Shown: piece by piece, positions 10,956-19,823 of the stretch
Position numbering within the stretch: position 1 is the stretch's first letter
Layout of the letters: every line of letters starts with the position of its first letter
Origin: Streptomyces sp. NRRL F-2664
GTDB taxonomy: Bacteria > Actinomycetota > Actinomycetes > Streptomycetales > Streptomycetaceae
Assembly: GCF_000719345.1 (NCBI RefSeq)
Contig: NZ_JOFX01000007.1
Coordinates: 62,001 to 126,000 of the forward strand
Direction: 5' to 3'
Length of the DNA: 64,000 bases
Program-made: the position numbers and the translations under genes
Notes under the pieces: model-generated
Database searches by the model: none
Seen by the model: the letters and a program-made list of their open reading frames with translations, nothing else
Told to the model about the DNA's origin: nothing

Positions 10956-12352
10956 ATGACGGATACTTGGGCCACTTTCGGTGCCGACCTGCATCTGGAC
11001 CTCTCGGCCGGGCGCGGTCTGCGGGCCGGGCTCACCGAAGCGCTGCGCGAGGCCGCGCGCAGTGGGCGGCTGGCGCCCGGCACCCGGCTGCCCTCCTCCC
11101 GCACCCTCGCGGCCGATCTCGGCATCGCGCGGAACACGGTGGCCGAGGCGTACGCCGAGCTCGTCGCCGAGGGCTGGCTCACCGCCCGGCAGGGCTCCGG
11201 CACCCGGGTCGCCGAGCGGGCCCGGCCGCGCCGGTCCGCGACCGCCGCACCCGTACGGCGCCCCGCACGGAGCGGGCCGGCGTACAGCCTGGTCCCCGGC
11301 ACCCCCGACCTCGGCGGCTTCCCGCGCGCGGCCTGGCTCTCGGCGGCCCGGCGGGCGCTGACCGCCGCCCCGAACGAGGCCTTCGGCTACGCGGCCGACC
11401 GGCGCGGCCGCGTCGAGCTGCGCCGGGCGCTGGCCGGCTACCTGGCACGGGCGCGCGGCGTGTACGCGGAGCCGGACCGGATCGTGCTGTGCGCGGGGTT
11501 CTTGCACGGGCTGCACCTGCTCGCGGCGGTGCTGCGGGCCCGCCGGGTGCGGGAGGTGGCCGTGGAGGGGTACGGCCTGGACTTCCACCGGGAGGTGCTG
11601 GCGGGGGCCGGGCTGCGGACCAGGCCGCTCGGCGTGGACGGCGAAGGGCCCGTACGGGGGAGCTGACCGGGGCGGCGGGCGCCGTCCTGCTGACCCCCGC
11701 CCACCAGTTCCCGACGGGGGCGGCCCTGACCCCGCAGCGGCGGGCGGCGGCGGTCGACTGGGCCCGGACCAGTGGCGGGCTGATTCTGGAGGACGACTAC
11801 GACGGGGAGTTCCGCTACGACCGGCAGCCGGTGGGGGCCCTGCAGGGCCTCGACCCCGAGCGGGTGGTGTACCTCGGCACGGCCAGCAAGTCCCTCGCTC
11901 CCGGGCTGCGCATCGGCTGGATGGTCGTCCCGGCGGGGCTGGTGGAGGAGGTCACCGCCGCGAAGGGGTACACGGACTGGACGTCCAGCGCGCCGGACCA
12001 GCTCACGCTGGCGGAGTTCATCGAGTCGGGGGCGTACGACCGGCACGTGCGCGGGATGCGGCTGCGCTACCGGCGGCGGCGGGACGAGCTGGTGGCGGCG
12101 GTGGCCGGCCGGGTGACCGGGGTCTCGGGGATCGCCGCGGGCCTGCACGCGGTGCTGGACCTGCCGGCGGGCACGGAGCGGTCGGTGCTGCAGTCGGCGG
12201 CCTGGCACGACCTGGCCCTGCACGGCCTGTCCGCCTTCCGTCATCCGCAGGCCGAGCCGGCGCCGCGGGACGCGTTGGTCGTGGGCTACGGGACGCCGTC
12301 GGACAGCGCGTGGTCGCCGACGCTGGCGGCGCTGGTGGCCTCCCTGCCGTGA
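10956..12352 (+). pseudogene. MocR/PdxR-type regulator (GntR-aminotransferase), frameshifted
   Basis: The N-terminal winged-helix GntR domain (LREAARSGRLAPGTRLPSSR, TVAEAYAELVAEGWL) and the first half of a fold-type I aminotransferase domain read in one frame to a stop at 11664-11666. The rest of the aminotransferase domain (GELTGAAGAVLLTPAHQFP, DDYDGEFRYD, PLP-lysine region GTASKSLAPGLRIGW) reads in another frame to 12352. The break falls near 11650 (GGCCCGTACGGGGG), where one base appears to be missing. Either the gene is broken or the base is a sequencing error in a GC run. The 47-bp divergent gap contains TATGGTCC and TATCCATG boxes that may be its operators. Confidence 0.8.
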
Positions 12353-12421
12353 CCCTGCGGTGCCCGGCGCGTCCGCTGCGGGAGCCGAAGTCCCCGTGTC
12401 CGGATCACCGGCGGGCCGGGG

Positions 12422-12490
12422 GAGCCGGGCTCTGCCCGGGCCCGGTCCTCAAGCGCCGGACGGGCTGGAACGGCGGGGCTCCGCCGCTCG
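12422..12490. repeat. Diverged copy of the GC-rich intergenic repeat
   Basis: Between the convergent regulator and transporter genes lies GAGCCGGGCTCTGCCCGGGC followed by CCTCAAGCGCCGGACGGGCT (12447-12466) and GGGGCTCCGCC. The order of elements matches the repeat pair at 401-520. Its GC-rich stems may also terminate transcription. Confidence 0.5.
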
Positions 12491-12509
12491 GCCTGCGGGG
12501 GTGCGGGGG

Positions 12510-13358
12510 TTACGCCGCCGGTGGTGCGGGGGCCGGGGGCGGTGTTGGTTCGCCGAAGCGGGACAGTGCCAGGGAGCCGGCCACCGCCACGGCGAAACCG
12601 GCCACCGCCAGCCAGGTCAGGCCCTCGCGGGTGCGGTCGCCGAGCCAGACCACGCCCACCACCGCCGGGCCGACGGTCTCGCCGAGCACCAGGCCGGCCG
12701 TCGCGACGGTCACCGATCCGCGGGCCAGCGCCGAGGTGAGGAGCAGGAATCCCGCCGCCCCGCCCACCAGGAGCGCGTACAGGGCGGGGTCGGCGAGGTC
12801 CCCCACGGAGTCGATGACACGCACCGAGACCTCGACCACGCCGAAGCCCGTGCCCGACCCCAGCCCCAGGACCAGGGCCCGCGGACCGTCCGGCAGCCCG
12901 CCCGCAGCGACGCCGACCAGCAGCACCAGCACCGCCGCCCCCAGCAGTCCCAGCTTCAGCGCGAGCGAAGCGGACTCGGTGCCCTCCGCGCCCGAGGAGA
13001 GCCCCAGCAGCAGCAGACCCGCGCACACCACGCCCACCGCGCACCACTCCGCCGGGGACAACCGCACCGCCATCAGCCGCGACGCGACCACGGCCGTCAC
13101 CGCCAGACTGGCCGCCAGCGCCGCCCCCACCACGTAGATCGGCACGTGCCGCAGCGCGATGATCTGCAGCACGAATCCGGCCCCGTCCAGTGCGAGGCCC
13201 AGCAGATAGCGCCACTGCCGGGCCGCCCGCAGGAACAGCGCCGCGTCCACCCCGGACCCGCTGCCCGGCTCCACCGCCCGCGTCGCGACCGCCTGCAGGA
13301 CGGACGCCGTACCGAAGCAGACCGCCGCACCCAGCGCGCAAATCATCCCAATCAACAC
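12510..13358 (-). CDS. DMT/EamA-family transporter
   Basis: A 282-residue protein with about ten hydrophobic helices in two EamA-like halves, ending in a Pro/Ala tail. The start MLIGMICALGAAVCFGTASV is the typical DMT first helix. The substrate is not predictable. The GTG at 13358 is supported by a TAGAGT -10 box (13370-13365 on the minus strand) ending six bases upstream, the spacing of a leaderless transcript. No ribosome site is visible. Convergent with the frameshifted regulator. Confidence 0.85.
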   Translation of the reverse strand: MLIGMICALGAAVCFGTASVLQAVATRAVEPGSGSGVDAALFLRAARQWRYLLGLALDGAGFVLQIIALRHVPIYVVGAALAASLAVTAVVASRLMAVRLSPAEWCAVGVVCAGLLLLGLSSGAEGTESASLALKLGLLGAAVLVLLVGVAAGGLPDGPRALVLGLGSGTGFGVVEVSVRVIDSVGDLADPALYALLVGGAAGFLLLTSALARGSVTVATAGLVLGETVGPAVVGVVWLGDRTREGLTWLAVAGFAVAVAGSLALSRFGEPTPPPAPAPPAA

Positions 13359-13462
13359 GAACTGACTCTAAGTCACGGATCTCACGGCGGCCGGATTCCA
13401 TCGGCCGGGGACCCCGTTCTAGTCTGTCGGGAGCACGCCAGGTCCCAGGGGGAGCAGCAGAC

Positions 13463-13759
13463 ATGGACATCAGCAGCACCAACCAGCGCCGCATGCGCTC
13501 CGGCGCCGTCGCCCTCGGAGGCATGGGCCTGCTCGCGGCCACCCTCGTGGCCTGCGGCAGCAACGACGAACCGGACCGCCGTTGCGCGTCCCGCTCCACG
13601 CTGGACCACCTGAACAGCAAGGAGTGCAAGACGGGCGGCACCGGCGCCTACTACTACGGCGGCCACGTCAGCAACGGCAAGGTCACCGGCGGCAGCTTCG
13701 ACAAGTCCGCCGTCACCCGCGGCGGCATCGGCGGCCACTCCAGCTCCAGCGGCGGCTGA
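13463..13759 (+). CDS. Small lipoprotein, YgiB-like partner of the next gene
   Basis: A 98-residue protein with a twin-arginine-like start and a lipobox (LLAATLVAC at about 27-35), so it is probably an anchored lipoprotein. The mature part is short: a Cys-containing segment, then Gly/Tyr-rich GAYYYGGHVSNGKVTGG and a C-terminal VTRGGIGGHSSSSGG. From memory, E. coli YgiB (DUF1190) also ends in a VTRGGFG-type motif and is encoded beside the glutathionylspermidine-synthase-like YgiC, the same arrangement as here. The stop is seven bases before the next start. The ATG at 13463 follows GGGGGAGC. Confidence 0.7.
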   Translation: MDISSTNQRRMRSGAVALGGMGLLAATLVACGSNDEPDRRCASRSTLDHLNSKECKTGGTGAYYYGGHVSNGKVTGGSFDKSAVTRGGIGGHSSSSGG

Positions 13760-13766
13760 CCACACG

Positions 13767-14969
13767 ATGCAGCGGCACACCATCGAGCCCCGCCCCGGCT
13801 GGCAGAAGACCGTCGAGGAGCAGGGGCTGATCTACCCCCTCACCCGCTACCCCGACGACTCGCTGCGCCCCTACTGGGACGAGAGCGCCTACTACTCCTT
13901 CTCCCTCCCGGAGATCGAGGCCCTGGAGAACGTCGTCGAGGAACTGCACGCCATGTGCCTGGCCGCCGCCGCGCACATCGTCGAGCAGGACCGCTTCGCC
14001 GACCTCGGCATCACCGATCCCGGGCTCGCCCGGCTGATCGCCGAGTCCTGGCGCCGCCGCGCGGAACAGCCCTCCCTCTACGGGCGTTTCGACCTGCGCT
14101 ACGACGGCAGCGGCAGCCCGGCCAAGATGCTGGAGTACAACGCGGACACCCCGACCTCCCTGGTGGAGGCGGCCAGCCCGCAGTGGTTCTGGATGGAGGA
14201 GCGCTTCCCGGGCGCCGACCAGTGGAACTCCCTGCACGAGCGCCTCGTCGACGCCTGGCGCCGCCAGGCGGAGCTGCTCCCGTCCGGCCCGCTGCACTTC
14301 GCGCACTCCGAGACCGACGAGCTCGGCGAGGACCTGATGACGGTCGCCTACCTCCAGGAGACCGCCGACCAGGCCGGCCTGGAGACCCACGCGCTGTCCG
14401 TCGAGCAGATCGGCTGGGACAGCCTGTCCGGCCGGTTCGTGGACGACAGGCTCCGCTTCATCCGCAGCTGCTTCAAGCTGTACCCGTGGGAGTGGCTGGC
14501 CACGGACGCGTTCGGCCCGCAGGTCCTCGGCACCTACGACCACGGCGGCGGTTCCGGCACCACGTGCTGGATCGAGCCGATGTGGAAGATGCTGCTCTCC
14601 AACAAGGCGCTGCTCGCGATCCTGTGGGAGCTCTTCCCGGAGCACCCGAACCTGCTGCCGGCCTACCTCGACGGGCCGCGTGAGCTGGCCGATCCCGGGT
14701 CGGCCGGCTATGTCGCCAAGCCGCTCCTCGGCCGCGAGGGCAAGGGCGTCACCCTGCACGAGCCGGGCCCGGACGGCGAGCCGTTCGTACCGGAGCCGGG
14801 GGAGCGGTACTGCTTCCAGGCGCTGGCCCCGCTGCCCGACTTCGACGGCAACCGGGTGGTGCTCGGAGCATGGGTCGTCGAGGACGAGGCCGCGGGGCTC
14901 GGGATCCGCGAATCGGCGGGGCCGGTCACGGACGAGTACGCCCGCTTCCTGCCCCACGTCATCCTCTGA
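13767..14969 (+). CDS. Glutathionylspermidine synthase family (YgiC-like) ATP-grasp ligase
   Basis: A 400-residue protein with the preATP-grasp/ATP-grasp layout of the GSP_synth family. EYNADTPTSLVEAA (about 129), WIEPMWKMLLSNKALLAIL, YVAKPLLGREGKGV (ATP-binding Lys/Arg/Glu) and GAWVVEDEAAGLGIRES are visible. It lacks the amidase half of E. coli Gsp, so it is YgiC/YjfC-like: an amide-bond ligase with unknown substrates. Actinobacteria lack glutathione, so true glutathionylspermidine synthesis is unlikely. It is coupled to the small lipoprotein gene upstream and convergent with the ornithine aminotransferase. Confidence 0.9.
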   Translation: MQRHTIEPRPGWQKTVEEQGLIYPLTRYPDDSLRPYWDESAYYSFSLPEIEALENVVEELHAMCLAAAAHIVEQDRFADLGITDPGLARLIAESWRRRAEQPSLYGRFDLRYDGSGSPAKMLEYNADTPTSLVEAASPQWFWMEERFPGADQWNSLHERLVDAWRRQAELLPSGPLHFAHSETDELGEDLMTVAYLQETADQAGLETHALSVEQIGWDSLSGRFVDDRLRFIRSCFKLYPWEWLATDAFGPQVLGTYDHGGGSGTTCWIEPMWKMLLSNKALLAILWELFPEHPNLLPAYLDGPRELADPGSAGYVAKPLLGREGKGVTLHEPGPDGEPFVPEPGERYCFQALAPLPDFDGNRVVLGAWVVEDEAAGLGIRESAGPVTDEYARFLPHVIL

Positions 14970-14987
14970 GGATCCGCCGGGGGCCCG

Positions 14988-16193
14988 CTACGCCGACAGC
15001 ACCGACCGGAGCTGCTCCAGCCCCCAGTCCAGGTCCTCCTTGGTGATCACCAGCGGCGGGGCGATCCGGATCGTCGCCCCGTGGGTGTCCTTCACGAGCA
15101 CGCCCCGCTCCATCATCTTCTCGGAGACCTCCCGGCCCGTACCGCGGGAGGGGGCGATGTCCACGCCCGCCCACAGGCCGCGGCCGCGCACGGCGGTCAC
15201 GGCGCCGCCGCCGACGAGCATGCCCAGCTCGCGGTGGAGGTGGTCGCCCAGTTCGGTGGCCCGCTGCTGGTACTCGCCGGTCCGCAGCATCGCGATCACC
15301 TCCAGCGCGACGGCGCACGCGAGCGGGTTCCCGCCGAAGGTGGACCCGTGCTGGCCGGGCCCGAACACCCCGAGCACGTCCCGGTCCGCGACGACCGCAG
15401 ACACCGGCACGACACCGCCGCCGAGCGCCTTGCCCAGGATGTAGACGTCGGGGACGACCCCCTCGTGCTCACAGGCGAAGGTCTTCCCGGTCCTGCCCAG
15501 CCCCGACTGGATCTCGTCGGCCATGAAGAGCACGTTCCGCTCGCGGGTCAGCTCCCGTACGCCGCTCAGGTATCCGGCCGGCGGCACCAGTACGCCCGCC
15601 TCGCCCTGGATCGGCTCCAGCAGCACGGCCACGGTGTTCTCCGTGACGGCGTGGGACAGTGCCGTGAGGTCCCCGTACGGGACGATCTCGAAGCCGGGCG
15701 TGTAGGGGCCGAAGTGGTCGCGGGCGTCGTGGTCGGTGGAGAAGGAGACGACGGTCGTGGTGCGCCCGTGGAAGTTGTCGGCGGCCACCACGATCTTGGC
15801 GTGGCCGTCCGGCACGCCCTTGACCTCGTAGCCCCACTTGCGGGCGGTCTTCACCGCCGTCTCCACCGCCTCCGCCCCCGTGTTCATGGGGAGCACCATC
15901 TCCTTGCCGCACAGCGCGGCGAGTTGGGCGCAGAAATCGGCGAACCGGTCGTGGTGGAAGGCGCGCGACGTGAGCGTGACCCGCTCCAGCTGGGCGCGCG
16001 CCGCGTCGATCAGACGGCGGTTGCCGTGCCCGAAGTTGAGCGCGGAGTATCCCGCGAGCATGTCGAGGTATCTGCGGCCTTCCACATCGGTCATCCACGC
16101 GCCTTCCGCGGACGCGACGACGACGGGCAGCGGGTGGTAGTTGTGTGCGCTGTGCGCGTCGGCGGAGCGGATGGCATCAGCTGTTGTCGACAC
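14988..16193 (-). CDS. rocD: Ornithine-oxo-acid transaminase
   Basis: A class III PLP aminotransferase of 401 residues converting ornithine and 2-oxoglutarate to glutamate semialdehyde and glutamate (arginine/proline metabolism). Family marks are NTGAEAVETAVKTARKWGY, NFHGRTTTVVSFS, LEPIQGEAGVLVPP, ADEIQSGLGRTGK and the PLP lysine in ILGKALGGGVVPVSA. The GTG at 16193 follows GGAGA at good spacing. It is divergent from glyA. Ornithine specificity is inferred from overall sequence similarity. Acetylornithine or GABA transaminases are less likely given the NFGHGN and HHDRFADFC segments. Confidence 0.92.
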   Translation of the reverse strand: MSTTADAIRSADAHSAHNYHPLPVVVASAEGAWMTDVEGRRYLDMLAGYSALNFGHGNRRLIDAARAQLERVTLTSRAFHHDRFADFCAQLAALCGKEMVLPMNTGAEAVETAVKTARKWGYEVKGVPDGHAKIVVAADNFHGRTTTVVSFSTDHDARDHFGPYTPGFEIVPYGDLTALSHAVTENTVAVLLEPIQGEAGVLVPPAGYLSGVRELTRERNVLFMADEIQSGLGRTGKTFACEHEGVVPDVYILGKALGGGVVPVSAVVADRDVLGVFGPGQHGSTFGGNPLACAVALEVIAMLRTGEYQQRATELGDHLHRELGMLVGGGAVTAVRGRGLWAGVDIAPSRGTGREVSEKMMERGVLVKDTHGATIRIAPPLVITKEDLDWGLEQLRSVLSA

Positions 16194-16310
16194 GGGGTCT
16201 CCGATCGTCCGTCTGGCCGGTGAAGCGGTGACGAGGGTGGCGTCACCTTCTTATCGTCGCTCGTATCGCGGACGCAGAAACCTCTTCCGTGGCGAGCCCG
16301 CTAAGGTGTT

Positions 16311-16400
16311 CGTACGCACGGCGACTGGCGTACGGGGAACCAACTCCGGGGGAGTCGTGCGCGCTCTACCGCACACAGGGCCGCTCGCCTGGGCCTCGCG
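16311..16400 (+). ncRNA. ZTP riboswitch (pfl motif) upstream of glyA
   Basis: The leader contains the two conserved halves of the pfl/ZTP aptamer. The first is GGCGACTGGCG (16320-16330) with GGGGAACC...CCGGGGGAG (16334-16354). The second is the pseudoknot/P3 segment CGCTCGCCTGGGC (16382-16394). Stems CGTACGC/GCGTACG (16311-16317/16328-16334), ACTCC/GGAGT and GTGCG/CGCAC are visible. This class senses ZTP/ZMP and switches on one-carbon genes, including glyA, when 10-formyl-THF is low. The glyA ribosome site lies about 28 bases downstream, so control of translation is plausible. Confidence 0.82.
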
Positions 16401-16435
16401 GGGTACCGATCACATCGACCCCGGAGGAGCCCGCC

Positions 16436-17704
16436 GTGTCCGCGAGCCGCCATCCCGCCCTGTCCGCGACCGACCCCGAACTGGCGGCCTGCGTCGCCGC
16501 GGAGGAAGTCCTCCAGGCGCAGACGCTGCGCCTGATCCCCAGCGAGAACTACGTGTCCGCGGCCGTCCTCGAAGCCTCCGGCACCGTGCTGCAGAACAAG
16601 TACAGCGAGGGCTACCCGGGCCGCCGCTACTACGAGGGCCAGCAGAACATCGACCGCGTGGAGGCCCTGGCGATCGAGCGGGCCAAGGGCCTGTTCGGTG
16701 TGGACCACGCCAACGTGCAGCCGTACTCCGGCTCCCCGGCCAACTTGGCCGTCTACCTGGCCTTCGCGAAGCCCGGCGACACGGTCATGGGCATGGCCCT
16801 GCCGATGGGCGGCCACCTGACGCACGGCTGGGGCGTCTCGGCGACCGGCACGTGGTTCCGCGGCGTGCAGTACGGCGTCCGCGCCGACACGGGCCTCATC
16901 GACTACGACGCCGTGCGCGAGCTGGCCCTGGCCGAACGACCGAAGGTGATCTTCTGCGGTGGCACCGCCCTGCCGAGGACCATCGACTTCGCCGCCTTCG
17001 CCGAGATCGCGCGCGAGGCGGGCTCGGTCCTGGTCGCGGACGTCGCCCACATCGCCGGCCTCATCGCGGGCGGCGCGCACCCGTCCCCGGCGGACCACGT
17101 CGACGTCATCTCCACCACCACCCACAAGACCCTGCGCGGTCCGCGCGGCGCGATGCTGATGTGCCGCGAGGAGCACGCGAGGGCGATCGACAAGGCGGTC
17201 TTCCCCGGCCTGCAGGGCGGTCCGCACAACCAGACGACGGCGGGGATCGCGGTGGCGCTGCACGAGGCGGCCCAGCCGGCCTTCGTGCGGTACGCCCACG
17301 CGGTCGTCGCCAACGCGAAGGCACTGGCGGCGGCGCTGCTGGAGCGGGGCTTCGACCTGGTGTCGGGCGGCACGGACAACCACCTGATCCTGATCGACCT
17401 GACGCGCAAGGAAGTCCCCGGAAAGGTCGTGGCCAAGGCCATGGACCGGGCCGGGATCGTCGTGAACTACAACACGGTGCCGTTCGACCCGCGCAAGCCG
17501 TTCGACCCGTCGGGCGTGCGGATCGGCACGCCGTCGCTGACGTCCCGCGGGCTGTCCACGGAGCACATGCCGGTGGTGGCGGACTGGATCGCCCGCGCGG
17601 TCGATGCCGCGGCCAAGGGCGACGAGCAGGCCCTCGCCGTGATCCGTGCGGAGGTGCAGGACCTGATGGCCGCCTTCCCGGCCCCGGGCCTCCCGCTGTC
17701 CTGA
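16436..17704 (+). CDS. glyA: Serine hydroxymethyltransferase
   Basis: Converts serine and THF to glycine and 5,10-methylene-THF, the main one-carbon source for FolD and purine synthesis. The protein has 422 residues. TLRLIPSENYVSAAVLEA, NKYSEGYPGRRYYEGQQNID, NVQPYSGSPANLAVY, DVAHIAGLIAGG, the PLP lysine in STTTHKTLRGPRGA, and GVRIGTPSLTSRG are typical. The GTG at 16436 is chosen because GGAGGAG lies seven bases upstream and it begins just before the conserved region. An earlier in-frame start (16289) would translate the riboswitch. A strong terminator follows. Confidence 0.96.
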   Translation: MSASRHPALSATDPELAACVAAEEVLQAQTLRLIPSENYVSAAVLEASGTVLQNKYSEGYPGRRYYEGQQNIDRVEALAIERAKGLFGVDHANVQPYSGSPANLAVYLAFAKPGDTVMGMALPMGGHLTHGWGVSATGTWFRGVQYGVRADTGLIDYDAVRELALAERPKVIFCGGTALPRTIDFAAFAEIAREAGSVLVADVAHIAGLIAGGAHPSPADHVDVISTTTHKTLRGPRGAMLMCREEHARAIDKAVFPGLQGGPHNQTTAGIAVALHEAAQPAFVRYAHAVVANAKALAAALLERGFDLVSGGTDNHLILIDLTRKEVPGKVVAKAMDRAGIVVNYNTVPFDPRKPFDPSGVRIGTPSLTSRGLSTEHMPVVADWIARAVDAAAKGDEQALAVIRAEVQDLMAAFPAPGLPLS

Positions 17705-17789
17705 CCTGCGGTGCCGCCCCCGGCCCCCGACGCCTCGAACGCCGACGAGTCGGCACCACCGGGGCTCCGCCCCGTCTCCCCCGCCCCGG

Positions 17790-17823
17790 CGCCGGCGGGG
17801 CTGCGCTCGCAGCCCCGCCGGCG
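17790..17823 (+). terminator. glyA terminator within an intergenic repeat
   Basis: A perfect 16-bp stem (17790-17805 / 17808-17823, CGCCGGCGGGGCTGCG and its complement) with effectively a GCTC loop. It sits in a GC-rich stretch beginning about 17730 (GCCTCGAACGCCGACGAGTC, GGGGCTCCGCC) that resembles the repeats at 401-520 and 12422-12490. Confidence 0.85.
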
Positions 17824-17924
17824 GTCGAGGCGGAGGATGCGGGCAGCGCCCACGTCCGCCGCGCGGCGGAAGGAACCGGTCGAGGGCGGGCGTGAGCCCG
17901 CTCCGCACCTGAGAGAATGGGGCC

Positions 17925-18938
17925 ATGGCTTCTGATCGTCCTCGCGCGCTCTCCGGCATCCAGCCCACCTCCGGTTCGTTCCACCTCGGGAACTACCTCG
18001 GAGCCATCCGCCAGTACGTCGCCCTCCAGGAGACGCACGACGCGTTCTACATGGTCGTCGACCTGCACGCGATCACCATGCCCCAGGACCCGAAGGACCT
18101 GCGCGCGAACACCCGCCTCTCCGCGGCGCAGCTGCTGGCCGCCGGCCTGGACCCGGAGCGCTGCACCCTCTTCGTCCAGAGCCACGTCCCCGAGCACGCG
18201 CAGCTCGGCTGGGTGATGAACTGCATCACCGGCTTCGGTGAAGCCAGCCGGATGACCCAGTTCAAGGACAAGTCCGCCAAGGGCGGTGTCAACAGCGCCA
18301 GCGTCGGGCTCTTCACGTACCCGATCCTGCAGGTCGCCGACATCCTGCTCTACCAGGCCGACGCCGTCCCGGTCGGCGAGGACCAGCGCCAGCACATCGA
18401 GCTGACCCGCGACCTTGCGGAGCGCTTCAACGGCCGCTTCGGCCCGACCTTCACCCTCCCGGCGGCGCACATCGTCAAGGAGGTCGCGAAGATCTACGAC
18501 CTCCAGGACCCGGCGATCAAGATGTCGAAGTCGGCGTCGTCCCCCAAGGGCCTGATCAACCTGCTCGACCCGGCCAAGGTCACCGAGAAGAAGATCAAGA
18601 GCGCGGTCACCGACACCGAGGCCGAGATCCGCTTCGACACCGAGAAGAAGCCCGGCGTCAGCAACCTGCTCACGATCTACTCCACCCTCACGGGGGAGTC
18701 GATCGCCGCGCTGGAGGAGAAGTACGCGGGCAAGGGCTACGGCGCGCTGAAGACGGACCTGGCCGGCGTGATGGTCGACTTCGTCACACCGTTCCAGCAG
18801 CGCACCCATGAGTACCTGGACGACCCGGAGACGCTGGACTCCCTCCTGGCCAAGGGCGCGGAGAAGGCCCGCGCCGTTGCCGCGGAGACCCTGGCGCAGG
18901 CGTACGACCGGCTGGGTCTGCTGCCCGCCAAGCACTGA
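17925..18938 (+). CDS. trpS: Tryptophanyl-tRNA synthetase
   Basis: Class I aminoacyl-tRNA synthetase charging tRNA-Trp. The 337-residue length is normal. The HIGH-like [12 protein letters not shown] near residue 15 and the KMSKS signature ([12 protein letters not shown]) are present, as are [10 protein letters not shown] and [20 protein letters not shown]. The ATG at 17925 is preceded by GAGAAT ending six bases upstream and no ribosome site, so the mRNA may be leaderless. Streptomyces often carry two trpS genes, one linked to indolmycin resistance. Which type this is cannot be told here, though its core location suggests the housekeeping copy. Confidence 0.95.
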   Translation: MASDRPRALSGIQPTSGSFHLGNYLGAIRQYVALQETHDAFYMVVDLHAITMPQDPKDLRANTRLSAAQLLAAGLDPERCTLFVQSHVPEHAQLGWVMNCITGFGEASRMTQFKDKSAKGGVNSASVGLFTYPILQVADILLYQADAVPVGEDQRQHIELTRDLAERFNGRFGPTFTLPAAHIVKEVAKIYDLQDPAIKMSKSASSPKGLINLLDPAKVTEKKIKSAVTDTEAEIRFDTEKKPGVSNLLTIYSTLTGESIAALEEKYAGKGYGALKTDLAGVMVDFVTPFQQRTHEYLDDPETLDSLLAKGAEKARAVAAETLAQAYDRLGLLPAKH

Positions 18939-19039
18939 CGGACGCACGCGCGGGCGAAGACGGCTCTGGCACGAAGAGGGGTCCTGGCCGCACACTGGGG
19001 CGGCAGGAGTCCACCATGGGACAAGCGGAGGAGAGACAC

Positions 19040-19645
19040 GTGGGGACCGTAACGCTCGGCGTTTCGATCGCGGTCCCGGAGCCGTACGGCAGCCGGCTCC
19101 AGGAGCTGCGCGCGGGCTTCGGGGACGCCGCCGCGCACGGCATCCCCACGCACGTCACCCTGGTACCGCCGACCGAGGTGGAGGCGGAGCGGCTCCCGGC
19201 GATCCGGGCCCACCTGGCCGAGGTCGCGGCCGCCTTCCGCGCCTTCCCGATGCGACTGGAGGGGACGGGCACCTTCCGGCCCGTCTCACCGGTCGTCTTC
19301 GTGCGGGTCGCCGAGGGCGCCGCCGGCTGCACCCGGCTCCAGGGCGAGGTGCGCGACCCGTCCGGTCCGCTCAGCCGCGAGCTGGCCTTCCCGTACCACC
19401 CGCACGTCACCGTCGCCCACGGCATCTCCGAGGAGGCGATGGACCTGGCGTTCACGTCGCTGGCCGAGTACGCCGCCGCATGGGTGTGCGCCGGGTTCGC
19501 CCTTTACGAGCAGGGTTCCGACGGGGTCTGGCGCAAGCTGCGCGAGTACCCCTTCGGGAGTGGGCCCATAGGTGTTCCGGCGCAGCCGGGGTCCCCCGCC
19601 GACCAGGCCGCCGAGGCGGCCGGGACGCGCGTACGGCCTTCCTGA
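19040..19645 (+). CDS. 2'-5' RNA ligase superfamily (2H phosphoesterase)
   Basis: A 201-residue protein with two HxT motifs: THVTLVPP near residue 36 and PHVTVAHG near 125. These are the paired catalytic residues of 2H phosphoesterases (ThpR/YjcG type) that act on 2',3'-cyclic phosphates or similar substrates. The exact substrate is unknown. The GTG at 19040 is preferred over the ATG at 19016 because GGAGGAG lies six bases upstream of it. The gene follows trpS by about 100 bases without an obvious terminator, so read-through from trpS is possible. Confidence 0.85.
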   Translation: MGTVTLGVSIAVPEPYGSRLQELRAGFGDAAAHGIPTHVTLVPPTEVEAERLPAIRAHLAEVAAAFRAFPMRLEGTGTFRPVSPVVFVRVAEGAAGCTRLQGEVRDPSGPLSRELAFPYHPHVTVAHGISEEAMDLAFTSLAEYAAAWVCAGFALYEQGSDGVWRKLREYPFGSGPIGVPAQPGSPADQAAEAAGTRVRPS

Positions 19646-19823
19646 CGGAGCGGGCGCAGGGTCAGCCGGGCGGTGCGCCGGGCGCGGAACCTCAGCCTCC
19701 GCAGGACAAGGGTGTGGAACGGACGCCCCGTCGAGGGCGCTGGGCGAAAAGTCACAATCGACGACCGTAGTCCCTGGAAGCGACAATCCCGGCTATTTCC
19801 GGCGCCTCATTTACGGTGACCCC

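Noticed and set aside
16289..16435. A longer N-terminus for GlyA starting at 16289
   Set aside because: It would translate the riboswitch aptamer, lacks conservation in style, and has no ribosome site; GTG 16436 has an ideal one.
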